DNA from: Candidatus Hydrogenedentota bacterium
Lineage (GTDB): Bacteria; Hydrogenedentota; Hydrogenedentia; Hydrogenedentales; JAJRTN01
Assembly (NCBI GenBank): GCA_024278275.1
Contig: JAJRTN010000043.1
Span: forward strand, 1 to 64,000
Reading direction: 5' to 3'
Length of the DNA: 64,000 nucleotides
Within the stretch, counting starts at the first letter, position 1. Every line of letters starts with the position of its first letter. A program made the translations under genes and the position numbers. Positions 55,283 through 62,817 of this stretch are shown here, piece after piece. The notes under the pieces were generated by a model, which did not search any database, had not been told where the DNA came from, and saw nothing but the letters and a program-made list of their open reading frames with translations.

Positions 55283-56134
55283 CTACATGTCGTGACACTC
55301 GAAACAGAGCGCGCTTCCTTCATTGCTCATGACCAGTCCATGCTTCTCATTGGAATAGGCCTCGTGACAACTGCAACAGCCCATTTTCCCGTTGAAAAGT
55401 TGGATCCGGGGATCTATCTGGGCAACGGGACGATAGCGTGACTTCCCTTTGCCCCGGGGCGGATAATCCACGCCGATGGGATGGCTGAGGCCTATCTGAC
55501 TATGCTGCCAGGCCCCGCCGCCGCCGCCACCGACCCGGCTCATTTGCGTTTTGGCCACCGTGCCATCGTGGCATCCCAGGCACTGGAGAGACGTTTCATC
55601 GATAAAGGAACGACTCACCACCCCCAGGCCGTTGCCACCCAGATGCGACCGGCTCATTACGCCGCTATGTTTTCCCCCCAGGGCACTTCGCAGGTTGTCG
55701 TGGCATTGTTCGCAAAGAGGGCGCGCGATTTTTTCCGTGCGAAGCATGTATCCCGTCACATCGGGATGATTTTCCCGGTGGGGATAATGGCAGGAGGTAC
55801 AAATCAGACGGCCCGCCCAGTCCAGGGGAAAGGCTTCGGGTAGGGGCCGGTCGACCATGACCCCCGACGGATGGGAGAGACCGGGCTTCATATCGTGACA
55901 GCGCCGGCACAATCGATCCACGTCGGATACGAACAGCAGTTTCTCGCCCTTCCCATGGGCCGACTCGGGATCATTCAGATGACAACTCTTGCAATCCCCC
56001 CCCCTTTCGTGTGGAGAAGCACCCTGCCGGGAAAAGACCACCCCGCCAAGGGTCGTCAGGGCAAACAGGACCGCCAAGACCGCCACCAGCGGCCTCATGA
56101 ACTTCTTTACGCCATGGGTGATCCGTCTATCCAT
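55283..56134 (-). CDS. Heptahaem c-type cytochrome
   Basis: The 283-residue protein has an N-terminal hydrophobic segment (residues about 13-35, LVAVLAVLFALTTLGGVVF) that is either a signal peptide or an anchor. Seven haem sites follow: CKSCH, CRRCH, CTSCH, CEQCH, CLGCH, CCSCH, CFECH. The additional Cys in CCSCH is unusual. His-rich segments SHPSGV, SHLGGN and LSHPIGVDYPPRGKG may supply distal ligands. The ATG overlaps the end of the HAMP-like gene by 8 bases; an alternative start is ATG 56098. Confidence 0.9.
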   Translation of the reverse strand: MDRRITHGVKKFMRPLVAVLAVLFALTTLGGVVFSRQGASPHERGGDCKSCHLNDPESAHGKGEKLLFVSDVDRLCRRCHDMKPGLSHPSGVMVDRPLPEAFPLDWAGRLICTSCHYPHRENHPDVTGYMLRTEKIARPLCEQCHDNLRSALGGKHSGVMSRSHLGGNGLGVVSRSFIDETSLQCLGCHDGTVAKTQMSRVGGGGGGAWQHSQIGLSHPIGVDYPPRGKGKSRYRPVAQIDPRIQLFNGKMGCCSCHEAYSNEKHGLVMSNEGSALCFECHDM

Positions 56135-56774
56135 GGTCGTGCCGTCTCACTTCGGAACCCTGCTGGAACGGACAAGAAGGATGAAGCTTCTCCACGCACG
56201 AAAGAAGCAAGGTCGCCAAACGCACCCTCTCCTCTTCCATAAGCGGCCTGGACCCGCCTTCCTTCGTCAACTCCCGCCTGAAATCGGCAATGGCCCGGCG
56301 TGCTTCACCGGCCTGCTCGATACGGCCCCGTAACCGGGCGACCAGTTCCCGGTACACCAGGGGGAGATGCTGGTCCTGATCCCCCCGTCGAAAAGAAATT
56401 GTCTGCCGCAAATTGCCTCGCCCCAGGGAACGAACCGATTGCTCAAAGCGCACCAGGGGGCCCACGATTTTGTGGGATGCCAATAGCGCCAGAACACCCA
56501 CCACGCACCCCACGAGGACCACCTGCAACAGGCCGGACAGGACGGTTACACCGACCAGCATCATCTGCATTCGGTTGATGCTCGTCAGGGTTTCCACGTA
56601 GGAATCATTGACAAAGCTGGACGCGATCGCCCAGAGCACCGCGAGGGGAAGCAACACCCCGCCCGCCATGAGCAGGCCGGCCTTCACCATGAGTGCGATC
56701 TCAAAACCGGGCATGATGGGTTTGGGAGGAGGGGACGACGCGGCGTCGGATTTTTCGGACATAATGGGTTCCAT
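56127..56774 (-). CDS. Two-TM HAMP-domain protein, no output domain
   Basis: The 215-residue protein has a Pro/Ser-rich cytoplasmic start, TM1 at about 30-50, TM2 at about 70-95, then a HAMP-like segment (SHKIVGPLVRFEQSVRSLGRGNL, in pieces, followed by RRGDQDQ) and a short coiled helix. No kinase, receptor or cyclase domain follows. ATG 56774 has GGAGA nine bases upstream. It overlaps the heptahaem cytochrome start. It may be a membrane adaptor that responds to periplasmic redox state; that is inference. Confidence 0.77.
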   Translation of the reverse strand: MEPIMSEKSDAASSPPPKPIMPGFEIALMVKAGLLMAGGVLLPLAVLWAIASSFVNDSYVETLTSINRMQMMLVGVTVLSGLLQVVLVGCVVGVLALLASHKIVGPLVRFEQSVRSLGRGNLRQTISFRRGDQDQHLPLVYRELVARLRGRIEQAGEARRAIADFRRELTKEGGSRPLMEEERVRLATLLLSCVEKLHPSCPFQQGSEVRRHDHG

Positions 56775-56795
56775 TTGGCCAATCTCCACGGGTGC

Positions 56796-56935
56796 CGTTG
56801 CGAAAAGATGATTCTCGGCGAGTCCACCACATGTTCTTCGGCTATGTTGTGACGCTCCAAACCACAACATACGAAAGACCGGGGCCGAACGCGGTCACGG
56901 GGTGGCGCGTCATAAGATCCTTCATTTCGCAAAGG
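56796..56935. repeat. Copy (C) of the ATTTGCGAAA repeat family
   Basis: The ends are CGTTGCGAAAAGATGATTCTC and AAGATCCTTCATTTCGCAAAGG. The inner stem pairs TATGTTGTG with CACAACATA, a sequence different from copy A but still complementary. GACCGGGGCCGAACGCGGTCACGG is the conserved middle, read as two halves. It lies between the beta-barrel and HAMP-like genes. Confidence 0.75.
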
Positions 56936-56983
56936 CCTCCTCTGTTTGCCGCCTTGATGCAGTTATCCAAACACGGCGCGAGT

Positions 56984-58951
56984 TCAGAACTCCCGCCGCA
57001 AACTTACCCTCACATAATCCTTGGTTTCCTTCTGACCAAGCTGTTCTATGTTGGAATAGCGCGCTCGAATGTCCAGGATCAGTAACTGGTAACGCATTAC
57101 GTAACCCAGGGTCACGCCCAGCGCATCCAGGTTATTCGCGGTGTCGAAGTTCTCCCACCGCTGTTGGCGGTAATCCGCCTCCACTTCCAACATGCCGCGC
57201 CGCGTGATCTGCCCGGACAACAAGACATGGGCATCAATGGCCTTTAGCTTGCGTCCCGTGTCTGAAAACTTCGAGTCCCGGTGCGAGGCCGATAGCCGCA
57301 CATGCCATCCGCGCAGGGGGTCAAAGGAAACGGCCCCCCATTCGGATAGTGTTGTGACGGGAGAAAAGGTGGATTCCACATCTTCATAATCCGCCCCGAC
57401 TTCAAACCATCGCCACTGAAACCGCCCGCCAAAGGCCCTGCGCTCCCGTGATTCCAGGCGGCTTGTCAACTCGCCCTCGACTTGTTCCTGCTTGTTCTGA
57501 TCATAAGCCCCGTAAACCGAAAACCACTGCCGGAACTGGTAGCGCAAATCCACGGAACCACCCCGGGTCTGCACCACCCCCTTGCCCGGAAGGGCATACC
57601 GGTAATCCACCAGGATGGTGGAGTCCAGGGGGATGTCCCCCCCCGCCAATACGATGAGTTCCGTGAAGCCGTTACGGGTTGAAATTAGATAGTCCTGCCG
57701 TAGCCGGTAAACACGCAGATTGTTTTCCGCCGTAACCCATATGGAGCCCACGCGAATATCCGGCTGGCCCAGTTGAATGGGGATGCCAAAACTCACCTGA
57801 TGCGACTCATCACGCACCCATCCTTCGTCCACGGTGGGGGTTCGCTCCAGGATCTCATTGGAGCCGCGTACATGGGCTGAAAACCGGCCCCATCGCCCCA
57901 GGCGCTTGGTATAGGATACCGAAGCGATTTGACCAATGGTGCTCACCGCGCCCGTCGTGGCGTCCTGGAAACGGCCATAAACCTCGGCCTCGGTCTGAAG
58001 GCTGTCATAAAGGGAATAAGAAACCGAGGCACTCCCGTCCCATAAGTCGATACGGTCTCCTTCCACCTCGTTCAGCGAATAACCAATGTTGTAACGGCTT
58101 CTCAGGTTGTCCGTGTGCCGCCAATCAAGGCTTTCCCGGAAGGTATAGTTGTCCGAATTGGTGGTGCCCGATTGCTGTTGAAGCCGTGCGTGGCCAAAAA
58201 AACGCAGATTCTCGTCCGCGCCCAGGGTGGTCAGGTTGCTCAAGGCAAATTGATGGGTCGAGATCATTTTATTAATGGATTCTTGCGTCGCCTTCGTCCA
58301 GTGATACTCGATGTCGCCCCGGGAGCGTTGCGTGATTTCGTACTCTCCCCGAATCAACAGGTCATCCTGGGTCTCATTGATGTCACGGCCCGCGTCGGAT
58401 CCGACCACGGTGTTCTGGGAGTACGTCATGTCAACGGGGACCGGCCCTTTCTTAATGGCCAGGCTCGCCCCCAGCGTGGTGCTGGTGATGGTGTAACTGC
58501 TGGCGAAAGGCTGACTGACATCCAGTTCCTCGCGGTTGCCCTGCAACGTGAGGGTGTAGGGATGCTCCTCGAGGAAAATCAACCTGAAATCGCCTCCCAA
58601 CAACAACCGGTTATTCTGACTCGTCTGAACGGCACTGCCCTCGTTGGTCTCTTGAAGCAACTCGGTCTGGCTTCCCAATTGGAAGCGGAGCAACCGGGGG
58701 TGGTAAATATAGCCATCAAAATCCAGCCGTAGGCTTTCACGGTACTCCAGTTCGCTCGAATCCCATGATATGCCGGTTCCCGAACGCTCACGCGACTGGT
58801 TGTCGTCGGTCACCCGGTACTCCAGGTAACCGTCCAGGCCCGTGAGCTTCAGCATGCGTATCTCGTCTTCTTGCGCGGCCGCGGTATGAAAGCCAACACC
58901 CGCCAAAGTCAAGACCACGATCCATGCTCCTCTGATGTAAGTTCGGATCAT
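56984..58951 (-). CDS. Outer-membrane beta-barrel protein, putative porin of a cytochrome conduit
   Basis: The 655-residue protein has a signal peptide (IVVLTLAGVGFHTAAA, cut before QED) and throughout shows alternating strands with aromatic girdles, for example YRFQDATTG-like and RARYSNIEQ-like strands. It ends in ...VSLRREF, a terminal Phe as expected for BAM-inserted barrels. About 24-28 strands are plausible by length. Its place between cytochrome genes suggests the MtrB/PioB/ExtD role of a sheath for haem proteins. I cannot show homology to those by eye. ATG 58951 is preferred to GTG 58975. Confidence 0.82.
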   Translation of the reverse strand: MIRTYIRGAWIVVLTLAGVGFHTAAAQEDEIRMLKLTGLDGYLEYRVTDDNQSRERSGTGISWDSSELEYRESLRLDFDGYIYHPRLLRFQLGSQTELLQETNEGSAVQTSQNNRLLLGGDFRLIFLEEHPYTLTLQGNREELDVSQPFASSYTITSTTLGASLAIKKGPVPVDMTYSQNTVVGSDAGRDINETQDDLLIRGEYEITQRSRGDIEYHWTKATQESINKMISTHQFALSNLTTLGADENLRFFGHARLQQQSGTTNSDNYTFRESLDWRHTDNLRSRYNIGYSLNEVEGDRIDLWDGSASVSYSLYDSLQTEAEVYGRFQDATTGAVSTIGQIASVSYTKRLGRWGRFSAHVRGSNEILERTPTVDEGWVRDESHQVSFGIPIQLGQPDIRVGSIWVTAENNLRVYRLRQDYLISTRNGFTELIVLAGGDIPLDSTILVDYRYALPGKGVVQTRGGSVDLRYQFRQWFSVYGAYDQNKQEQVEGELTSRLESRERRAFGGRFQWRWFEVGADYEDVESTFSPVTTLSEWGAVSFDPLRGWHVRLSASHRDSKFSDTGRKLKAIDAHVLLSGQITRRGMLEVEADYRQQRWENFDTANNLDALGVTLGYVMRYQLLILDIRARYSNIEQLGQKETKDYVRVSLRREF

Positions 58952-59003
58952 TCGCCCTGGTCCACCCACCGGCACGCTCCGTGAACGAAGCCGCTGTCGG
59001 CAC

Positions 59004-59579
59004 TCACCTCAACAACCCATCTTTGTCGGAAGAATGAGGCGAATGACACGCCAGACATTCATCTCCCTGCTCCGCACGGTGCTTGTCCAGCCCAGGGTAG
59101 GTCTCCAAGGTATGGCACTGACCGCAAATGGCCGATCCCGAATCCAGCAATAAATGCTCATATCGCGATTTATGCGGATCATGACATCCATAACATTGCC
59201 CCGAAACCGCCGGTCCATGCTTCACCGAACCCTCGAATTCCTCCCCGGAATGACAAAGCCCACACAGTTTGGTCTTGACGGTCCGCAACCGGTTGGAGAA
59301 ACCTCCTTCGTGACACAGGTCGCACCGTCGCTCGGCGTAAGGCTGATGCACATAGAAGGTCGGCTCCTCGGGCCGAGTCTCTACGACCGAATTGGTTGTC
59401 TCTACCACCACCTCCTGTCCCGGTTCGGGGACACCGTCGAAAAAGAAACTGAGTGTTTTGTAACGTGATTCAGGTGTTGCACAGCCGGTACACTGCGATA
59501 CCATGAGGGCCGACAGCACCCAGGGCGCCACGGCCTTCCAGGGCAGATCCCGGAAATGTGGTATTCTTTGCCCATCCAC
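59004..59579 (-). CDS. Pentahaem c-type cytochrome lipoprotein
   Basis: The 191-residue protein has five haem sites (CDLCH, CGLCH, CYGCH, CGQCH, CLACH). The N-terminal signal WVLSALMVSQCTGC makes it a probable lipoprotein. CxxCHDPHKS and CxxCHSPHSS are doubled-CxxCH forms. The GTG start at 59579 is 6 bases after GGACGAG and directly follows the NHL gene stop at 59585; the longer frame to 59645 would overlap that gene by 61 bases. With the beta-barrel just downstream, it could be the periplasmic or outer-leaflet cytochrome of a porin-cytochrome complex. Confidence 0.88.
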   Translation of the reverse strand: MDGQRIPHFRDLPWKAVAPWVLSALMVSQCTGCATPESRYKTLSFFFDGVPEPGQEVVVETTNSVVETRPEEPTFYVHQPYAERRCDLCHEGGFSNRLRTVKTKLCGLCHSGEEFEGSVKHGPAVSGQCYGCHDPHKSRYEHLLLDSGSAICGQCHTLETYPGLDKHRAEQGDECLACHSPHSSDKDGLLR

Positions 59580-59584
59580 ACGTA

Positions 59585-60772
59585 TTACTCGTCCGTTTTC
59601 AGAAAGCCATACACATTGATCTTGTTCAGGCCGAACTGACTGCAAACCAGCACCAGGTATTCGATTTCATGACCCGGGGCAACAAGATCCTTGAAGTAAT
59701 CCACATTGTCGTAATCAATAACAACCGAAGCCGGCAGGTTAAGACCGCCCGTATGGTTGCCGGGCGTTCCGAAAAACAGCAGCAGTTTGCCTTCATCGTC
59801 AAAGATCTGGACATTCTCAAAGGCGGCATCAGCCACATAAAGCCGACCTTCCCGGTCCACGGCGATTCCCTTGGGACGCACGAAGTTTCCCATCTCCCGG
59901 CCCAAGGCGCCAATCTGCATCACGAAATTATCGCGCCGGTCAAAGCGCATGACGCGTGTGTTGCCCGTGTCCGACACAAACACGTTGCCGTCCAAATCAA
60001 TGGCGATGTTGGTGGGAAAAAAAAGCTGCCCCTCTCCACTGCCCTTGCTTCCAAAGCGGCGGATTTCATCACCCGTTTCCTTGTCGAGGATAACCACCTG
60101 AGCATTGTCAATATCGCATACATAAAGCTGGTCTTCAAGTAACTCCACATCGGTGGGCCCCATTTTTTCCGGGTCCCCCAGGGAACGAAGGTACTTGCCG
60201 TCCGAATCATAGACCATGATGCGCTTGTGGCCCGTGTCGGCCACGTAGCAGGTGCCGTCGGTATCCACGGCGATATTAATGGGTTTGCTCAGTGCCCCGG
60301 AATATCCCCGGCCAAAGGAGTCAAAACGCTTATTCTTCAAATCAAATATGGCCACGTAATTCGATGTCGTATCACACGCGTAGATTTTTCCGTCATGGAT
60401 GGCGACGCCATAGGGCTTGCCCACAGATTCATCGTTCTCTTCCTCCCCCACGACGAACTTGCGAAAGCCGCCCTTCTTGACCTGGATATCGCTTTTCTTG
60501 CTGAAGGTCCGCAGAAACTGCAAACGCGGCTGGGCCGGCGGGGAAGGGTATAAAACGAGGGGACGCTCCTCGTCTTTCTTTTTCTTCTTGCTTTTGGCGA
60601 AGGCGGTGGAAAACTCGGGAGATAAGAGCGTCATACAGAGCAGTATAATACCGATGGCACGAATCAGGGAAACACGTCGGTGTCCCCCCGTGGTATCCGC
60701 CCGCCGGTGCGGCGAAGGACGGACTTCCGCCTGATGGACCTGGTCTCTTTGGGCTGATGTTTGTTTTGTCAT
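59585..60772 (-). CDS. NHL-repeat protein with signal sequence
   Basis: The 395-residue protein has a basic start, a hydrophobic helix (IGIILLCMTLLSPEFSTAFA), a lysine cluster KKKKKDEERP, then a six-blade NHL propeller (ADTGHKRIMVYDSDGKYLRS, VSDTGNTRVMRFDRRDNF, RPKGIAVDREGRLYVADAAF). The propeller is paralogous to the NHL lipoprotein at 53425. No catalytic residues are evident. The start is uncertain: ATG 60772 or 60784. Exported; likely a scaffold in the same assembly as the pentahaem lipoprotein, whose gene begins 5 bases downstream. Confidence 0.87.
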   Translation of the reverse strand: MTKQTSAQRDQVHQAEVRPSPHRRADTTGGHRRVSLIRAIGIILLCMTLLSPEFSTAFAKSKKKKKDEERPLVLYPSPPAQPRLQFLRTFSKKSDIQVKKGGFRKFVVGEEENDESVGKPYGVAIHDGKIYACDTTSNYVAIFDLKNKRFDSFGRGYSGALSKPINIAVDTDGTCYVADTGHKRIMVYDSDGKYLRSLGDPEKMGPTDVELLEDQLYVCDIDNAQVVILDKETGDEIRRFGSKGSGEGQLFFPTNIAIDLDGNVFVSDTGNTRVMRFDRRDNFVMQIGALGREMGNFVRPKGIAVDREGRLYVADAAFENVQIFDDEGKLLLFFGTPGNHTGGLNLPASVVIDYDNVDYFKDLVAPGHEIEYLVLVCSQFGLNKINVYGFLKTDE

Positions 60773-60950
60773 GCTGTGTCCCATGGTTTCCGGTATGAAC
60801 CGCTTCGTTACACGATGTTCAAGCACCTCGGGAACATTATAATAAGAAAGACGGCAGACGCGCATCACTGCTGCTCGCGCGTCTGCCGCCCTATACCTGG
60901 TCATTTGATTTTAGGTTACTGTCCGCCTCGGTATGGGGTCGCCGCAGGCA

Positions 60951-61592
60951 CTACTTGTTGTGGCAGGTCAGGCAAAGCGCGCTGGAGGCATTGGACTTGA
61001 CCAAGAGCTTGCTATTACCGGCACTGTCATGCACATCGTGACAGGAAGCGCATTCCATGTTGCCATTGAAGAGCATGTCCTCGTCAATCGTTCCGCCCAA
61101 GCCGGAGTTCTGGGAGGAAGGATCATTCAGACCACCGTCCGAGGTCGCGAGCGCGGTATCATAGGCGAACGAAATGGGGTGGTCGTTCGAGAGGTCCGTT
61201 CCGATCAAATCAGAACCGTTGATGAAGTTCGTGCCCGTGGCCCCACCGAAGCTGTCAATGGCCACCGTGCCGTCGTGGCAGGAAAGACAAAGCTTGGACG
61301 TGCCGGTCGGCTGGCCCACTGTGGCCGTCAACGTGCTACTGGAGTAGGGCGTAAACGTGGCCGTGGTCACTTCATGGTTCCAGAGCGGCGCACCCGTGAC
61401 GGAGGTGTCGGCGGCGTGAGGCGTGTGACAGACGACACAAATCTCGCCACCGGACCAGCCACTGCCCGAGAAGTCATGGTCACTGCCCGAGATCCCGGCG
61501 TAGGCCACTTGCCCGCCAAAGGCGAAGGCAACCACGCCGATGACCGCCACGGCCAGGCCAAAGTACATTCCACGCTGTTTTTTCGTACTCAT
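60951..61592 (-). CDS. Exported tetrahaem c-type cytochrome
   Basis: The 213-residue protein has a signal peptide (VAVIGVVAFAFGGQVAYA) and four haem sites: CVVCH near residue 52, then CLSCH, CASCH and CLTCH at the C-terminus. The spacing and the segments APLWNHE, TPYSSSTL, CLSCHDGTVA, DHPISFAYD match the N-terminal third of the 12-site cytochrome at 51728. AAGGAGA is 6-7 bases before ATG 61592. The upstream gap of 204 bases probably holds a separate promoter, so this small protein may be made at higher level than its neighbours. Confidence 0.92.
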   Translation of the reverse strand: MSTKKQRGMYFGLAVAVIGVVAFAFGGQVAYAGISGSDHDFSGSGWSGGEICVVCHTPHAADTSVTGAPLWNHEVTTATFTPYSSSTLTATVGQPTGTSKLCLSCHDGTVAIDSFGGATGTNFINGSDLIGTDLSNDHPISFAYDTALATSDGGLNDPSSQNSGLGGTIDEDMLFNGNMECASCHDVHDSAGNSKLLVKSNASSALCLTCHNK

Positions 61593-61733
61593 TTCGTTCT
61601 CCTTTTGCATTGTTGCATGTTTAACCCGCACCATTTTCCGTTCTCGGAGCTTCCTCCACTCCTTTACATTAGAAGTTTATCATTGAATCCGGACACTATA
61701 CATCAGATTAAAACACGGAAATCTCTCTAATTA

Positions 61734-61754
61734 TCTACGGGTAAAACCCGTAGA
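61734..61754. promoter_or_regulatory. Perfect 9-bp hairpin with AAA loop
   Basis: TCTACGGGT (61734-61742) and ACCCGTAGA (61746-61754) form a perfect stem. It lies 43 bases past the stop of the TPR gene and about 140 bases upstream of the tetrahaem start codon, with no T-run on either side. It may stabilise or partly end the upstream message, or control the tetrahaem gene. Confidence 0.5.
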
Positions 61755-61796
61755 CGCTTTCCTTCAATTTTCCATAACCCACTGTCGTACAATGAA

Positions 61797-62774
61797 TTAC
61801 CTGTTTGACAGGACCGCCTCCAGTCCTTCCTTGTAATAACGACCAGCCTCTTTGGGATTCCCTTCCTTCTCCGCCTGAAGCCCCAGCGCGTAATACAGCA
61901 AAGGATCGTGCTCGCCTTGGGCAAGAGCTTCCTCAATCAGTGGTTGTCCTTCCTTGGCCCGACCTAAACGCAACAGGGCCAGCCCTTTACCCCCCTGCCA
62001 TCGGGAATTGGCGGAGGCTTTCGCTTCCGCGGCGGTAAAGATGGTCAGGGCTTCTTTATTCTTCCCCTCGCGCAGCAGCAACCAGGCCAAGGCAATGCCG
62101 CTGTCCGTGTCTTCCGGGTTGGCCTCCCAGGCCTTGGACAGCAAGGCGCGGGCGCCTTCCAGGTCGCCCCGCTCAATCAGCCGCCGGGCCAAGCCGTAAC
62201 GGGACGCCCCCCGGTCGTTTTTCTTCACGGGCTGTGCCGGCGCCAAGCGGGCCTCGTGTTCCGAGGCGGAAATCTTTCCGGCCAGCAAATCCAGATGGGC
62301 ACGGGCCAGTTTTTGGAAATCGCGACGGTACCCGGCGTAATAGAATTGCAGTCGCCCCGCCCCATCCACGAAACCCACGGCCGGAGCCACAATCACGCCG
62401 AAGGCCCCGTAGGCGGAACGGTCGGGGTCCAGGTACACGGGAAAGCGCAAGTCCATGGATTTCGCCGCCTCGGCCACGTCCCCCGGTTCCACCTCGCCCG
62501 AGCAGATGGCAATGAATTTCGCCTCTTTTTCCGAGTAATCTGCGGATAGTTCGGATAATTCGGTCAAGAGACGCTTTGAATAGGGCTGCCCGAGCCGCCA
62601 GAACACGATCACGGCGGGCGTTCCATGCAACAGATCCGCCCCTTTCAGAGGGGCGCCCTCCAAGGATTGCACTTGCACCGGGGGGATGGCTTCGCCCGTG
62701 GTGACCGCCTCAAAAGCGGTGGCCGAGGAAAGCAGCAGGGAAAGAAGCAAAACCGTACCGGACACGACACCCAT
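61797..62774 (-). CDS. Exported thioredoxin-fold/TPR protein lacking CxxC
   Basis: The 325-residue protein has a signal peptide (TVLLLSLLLSSATA). A redoxin/TlpA-like domain covers residues about 25-165: IPPVQVQSLEGAPLKG, PAVIVFWRLGQPYSKRLL, GVIVAPAVGFVDGAG. The usual WCxxC is replaced by WRLGQPYS, so no redox-active pair remains. The C-terminal half has about four TPR-like repeats (ARALLSKAWEANPEDTDS, ALTIFTAAEAKASANSR). It may be a chaperone or assembly scaffold for the cytochromes. ATG 62774 with GAGAGG is chosen. Confidence 0.82.
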   Translation of the reverse strand: MGVVSGTVLLLSLLLSSATAFEAVTTGEAIPPVQVQSLEGAPLKGADLLHGTPAVIVFWRLGQPYSKRLLTELSELSADYSEKEAKFIAICSGEVEPGDVAEAAKSMDLRFPVYLDPDRSAYGAFGVIVAPAVGFVDGAGRLQFYYAGYRRDFQKLARAHLDLLAGKISASEHEARLAPAQPVKKNDRGASRYGLARRLIERGDLEGARALLSKAWEANPEDTDSGIALAWLLLREGKNKEALTIFTAAEAKASANSRWQGGKGLALLRLGRAKEGQPLIEEALAQGEHDPLLYYALGLQAEKEGNPKEAGRYYKEGLEAVLSNR

Positions 62775-62817
62775 CCTCCCTCTCAGGTTATCCCGTGGCC
62801 ACGCGATCCGCACGGGC

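Noticed and set aside
61593-61796. Cyclic-dinucleotide (GEMM-type) riboswitch upstream of the tetrahaem cytochrome
   Set aside because: I looked for the conserved GCAAA/GACGCAAAGCC core on both strands in the cytochrome region and did not find it; only a simple 9-bp hairpin is present.
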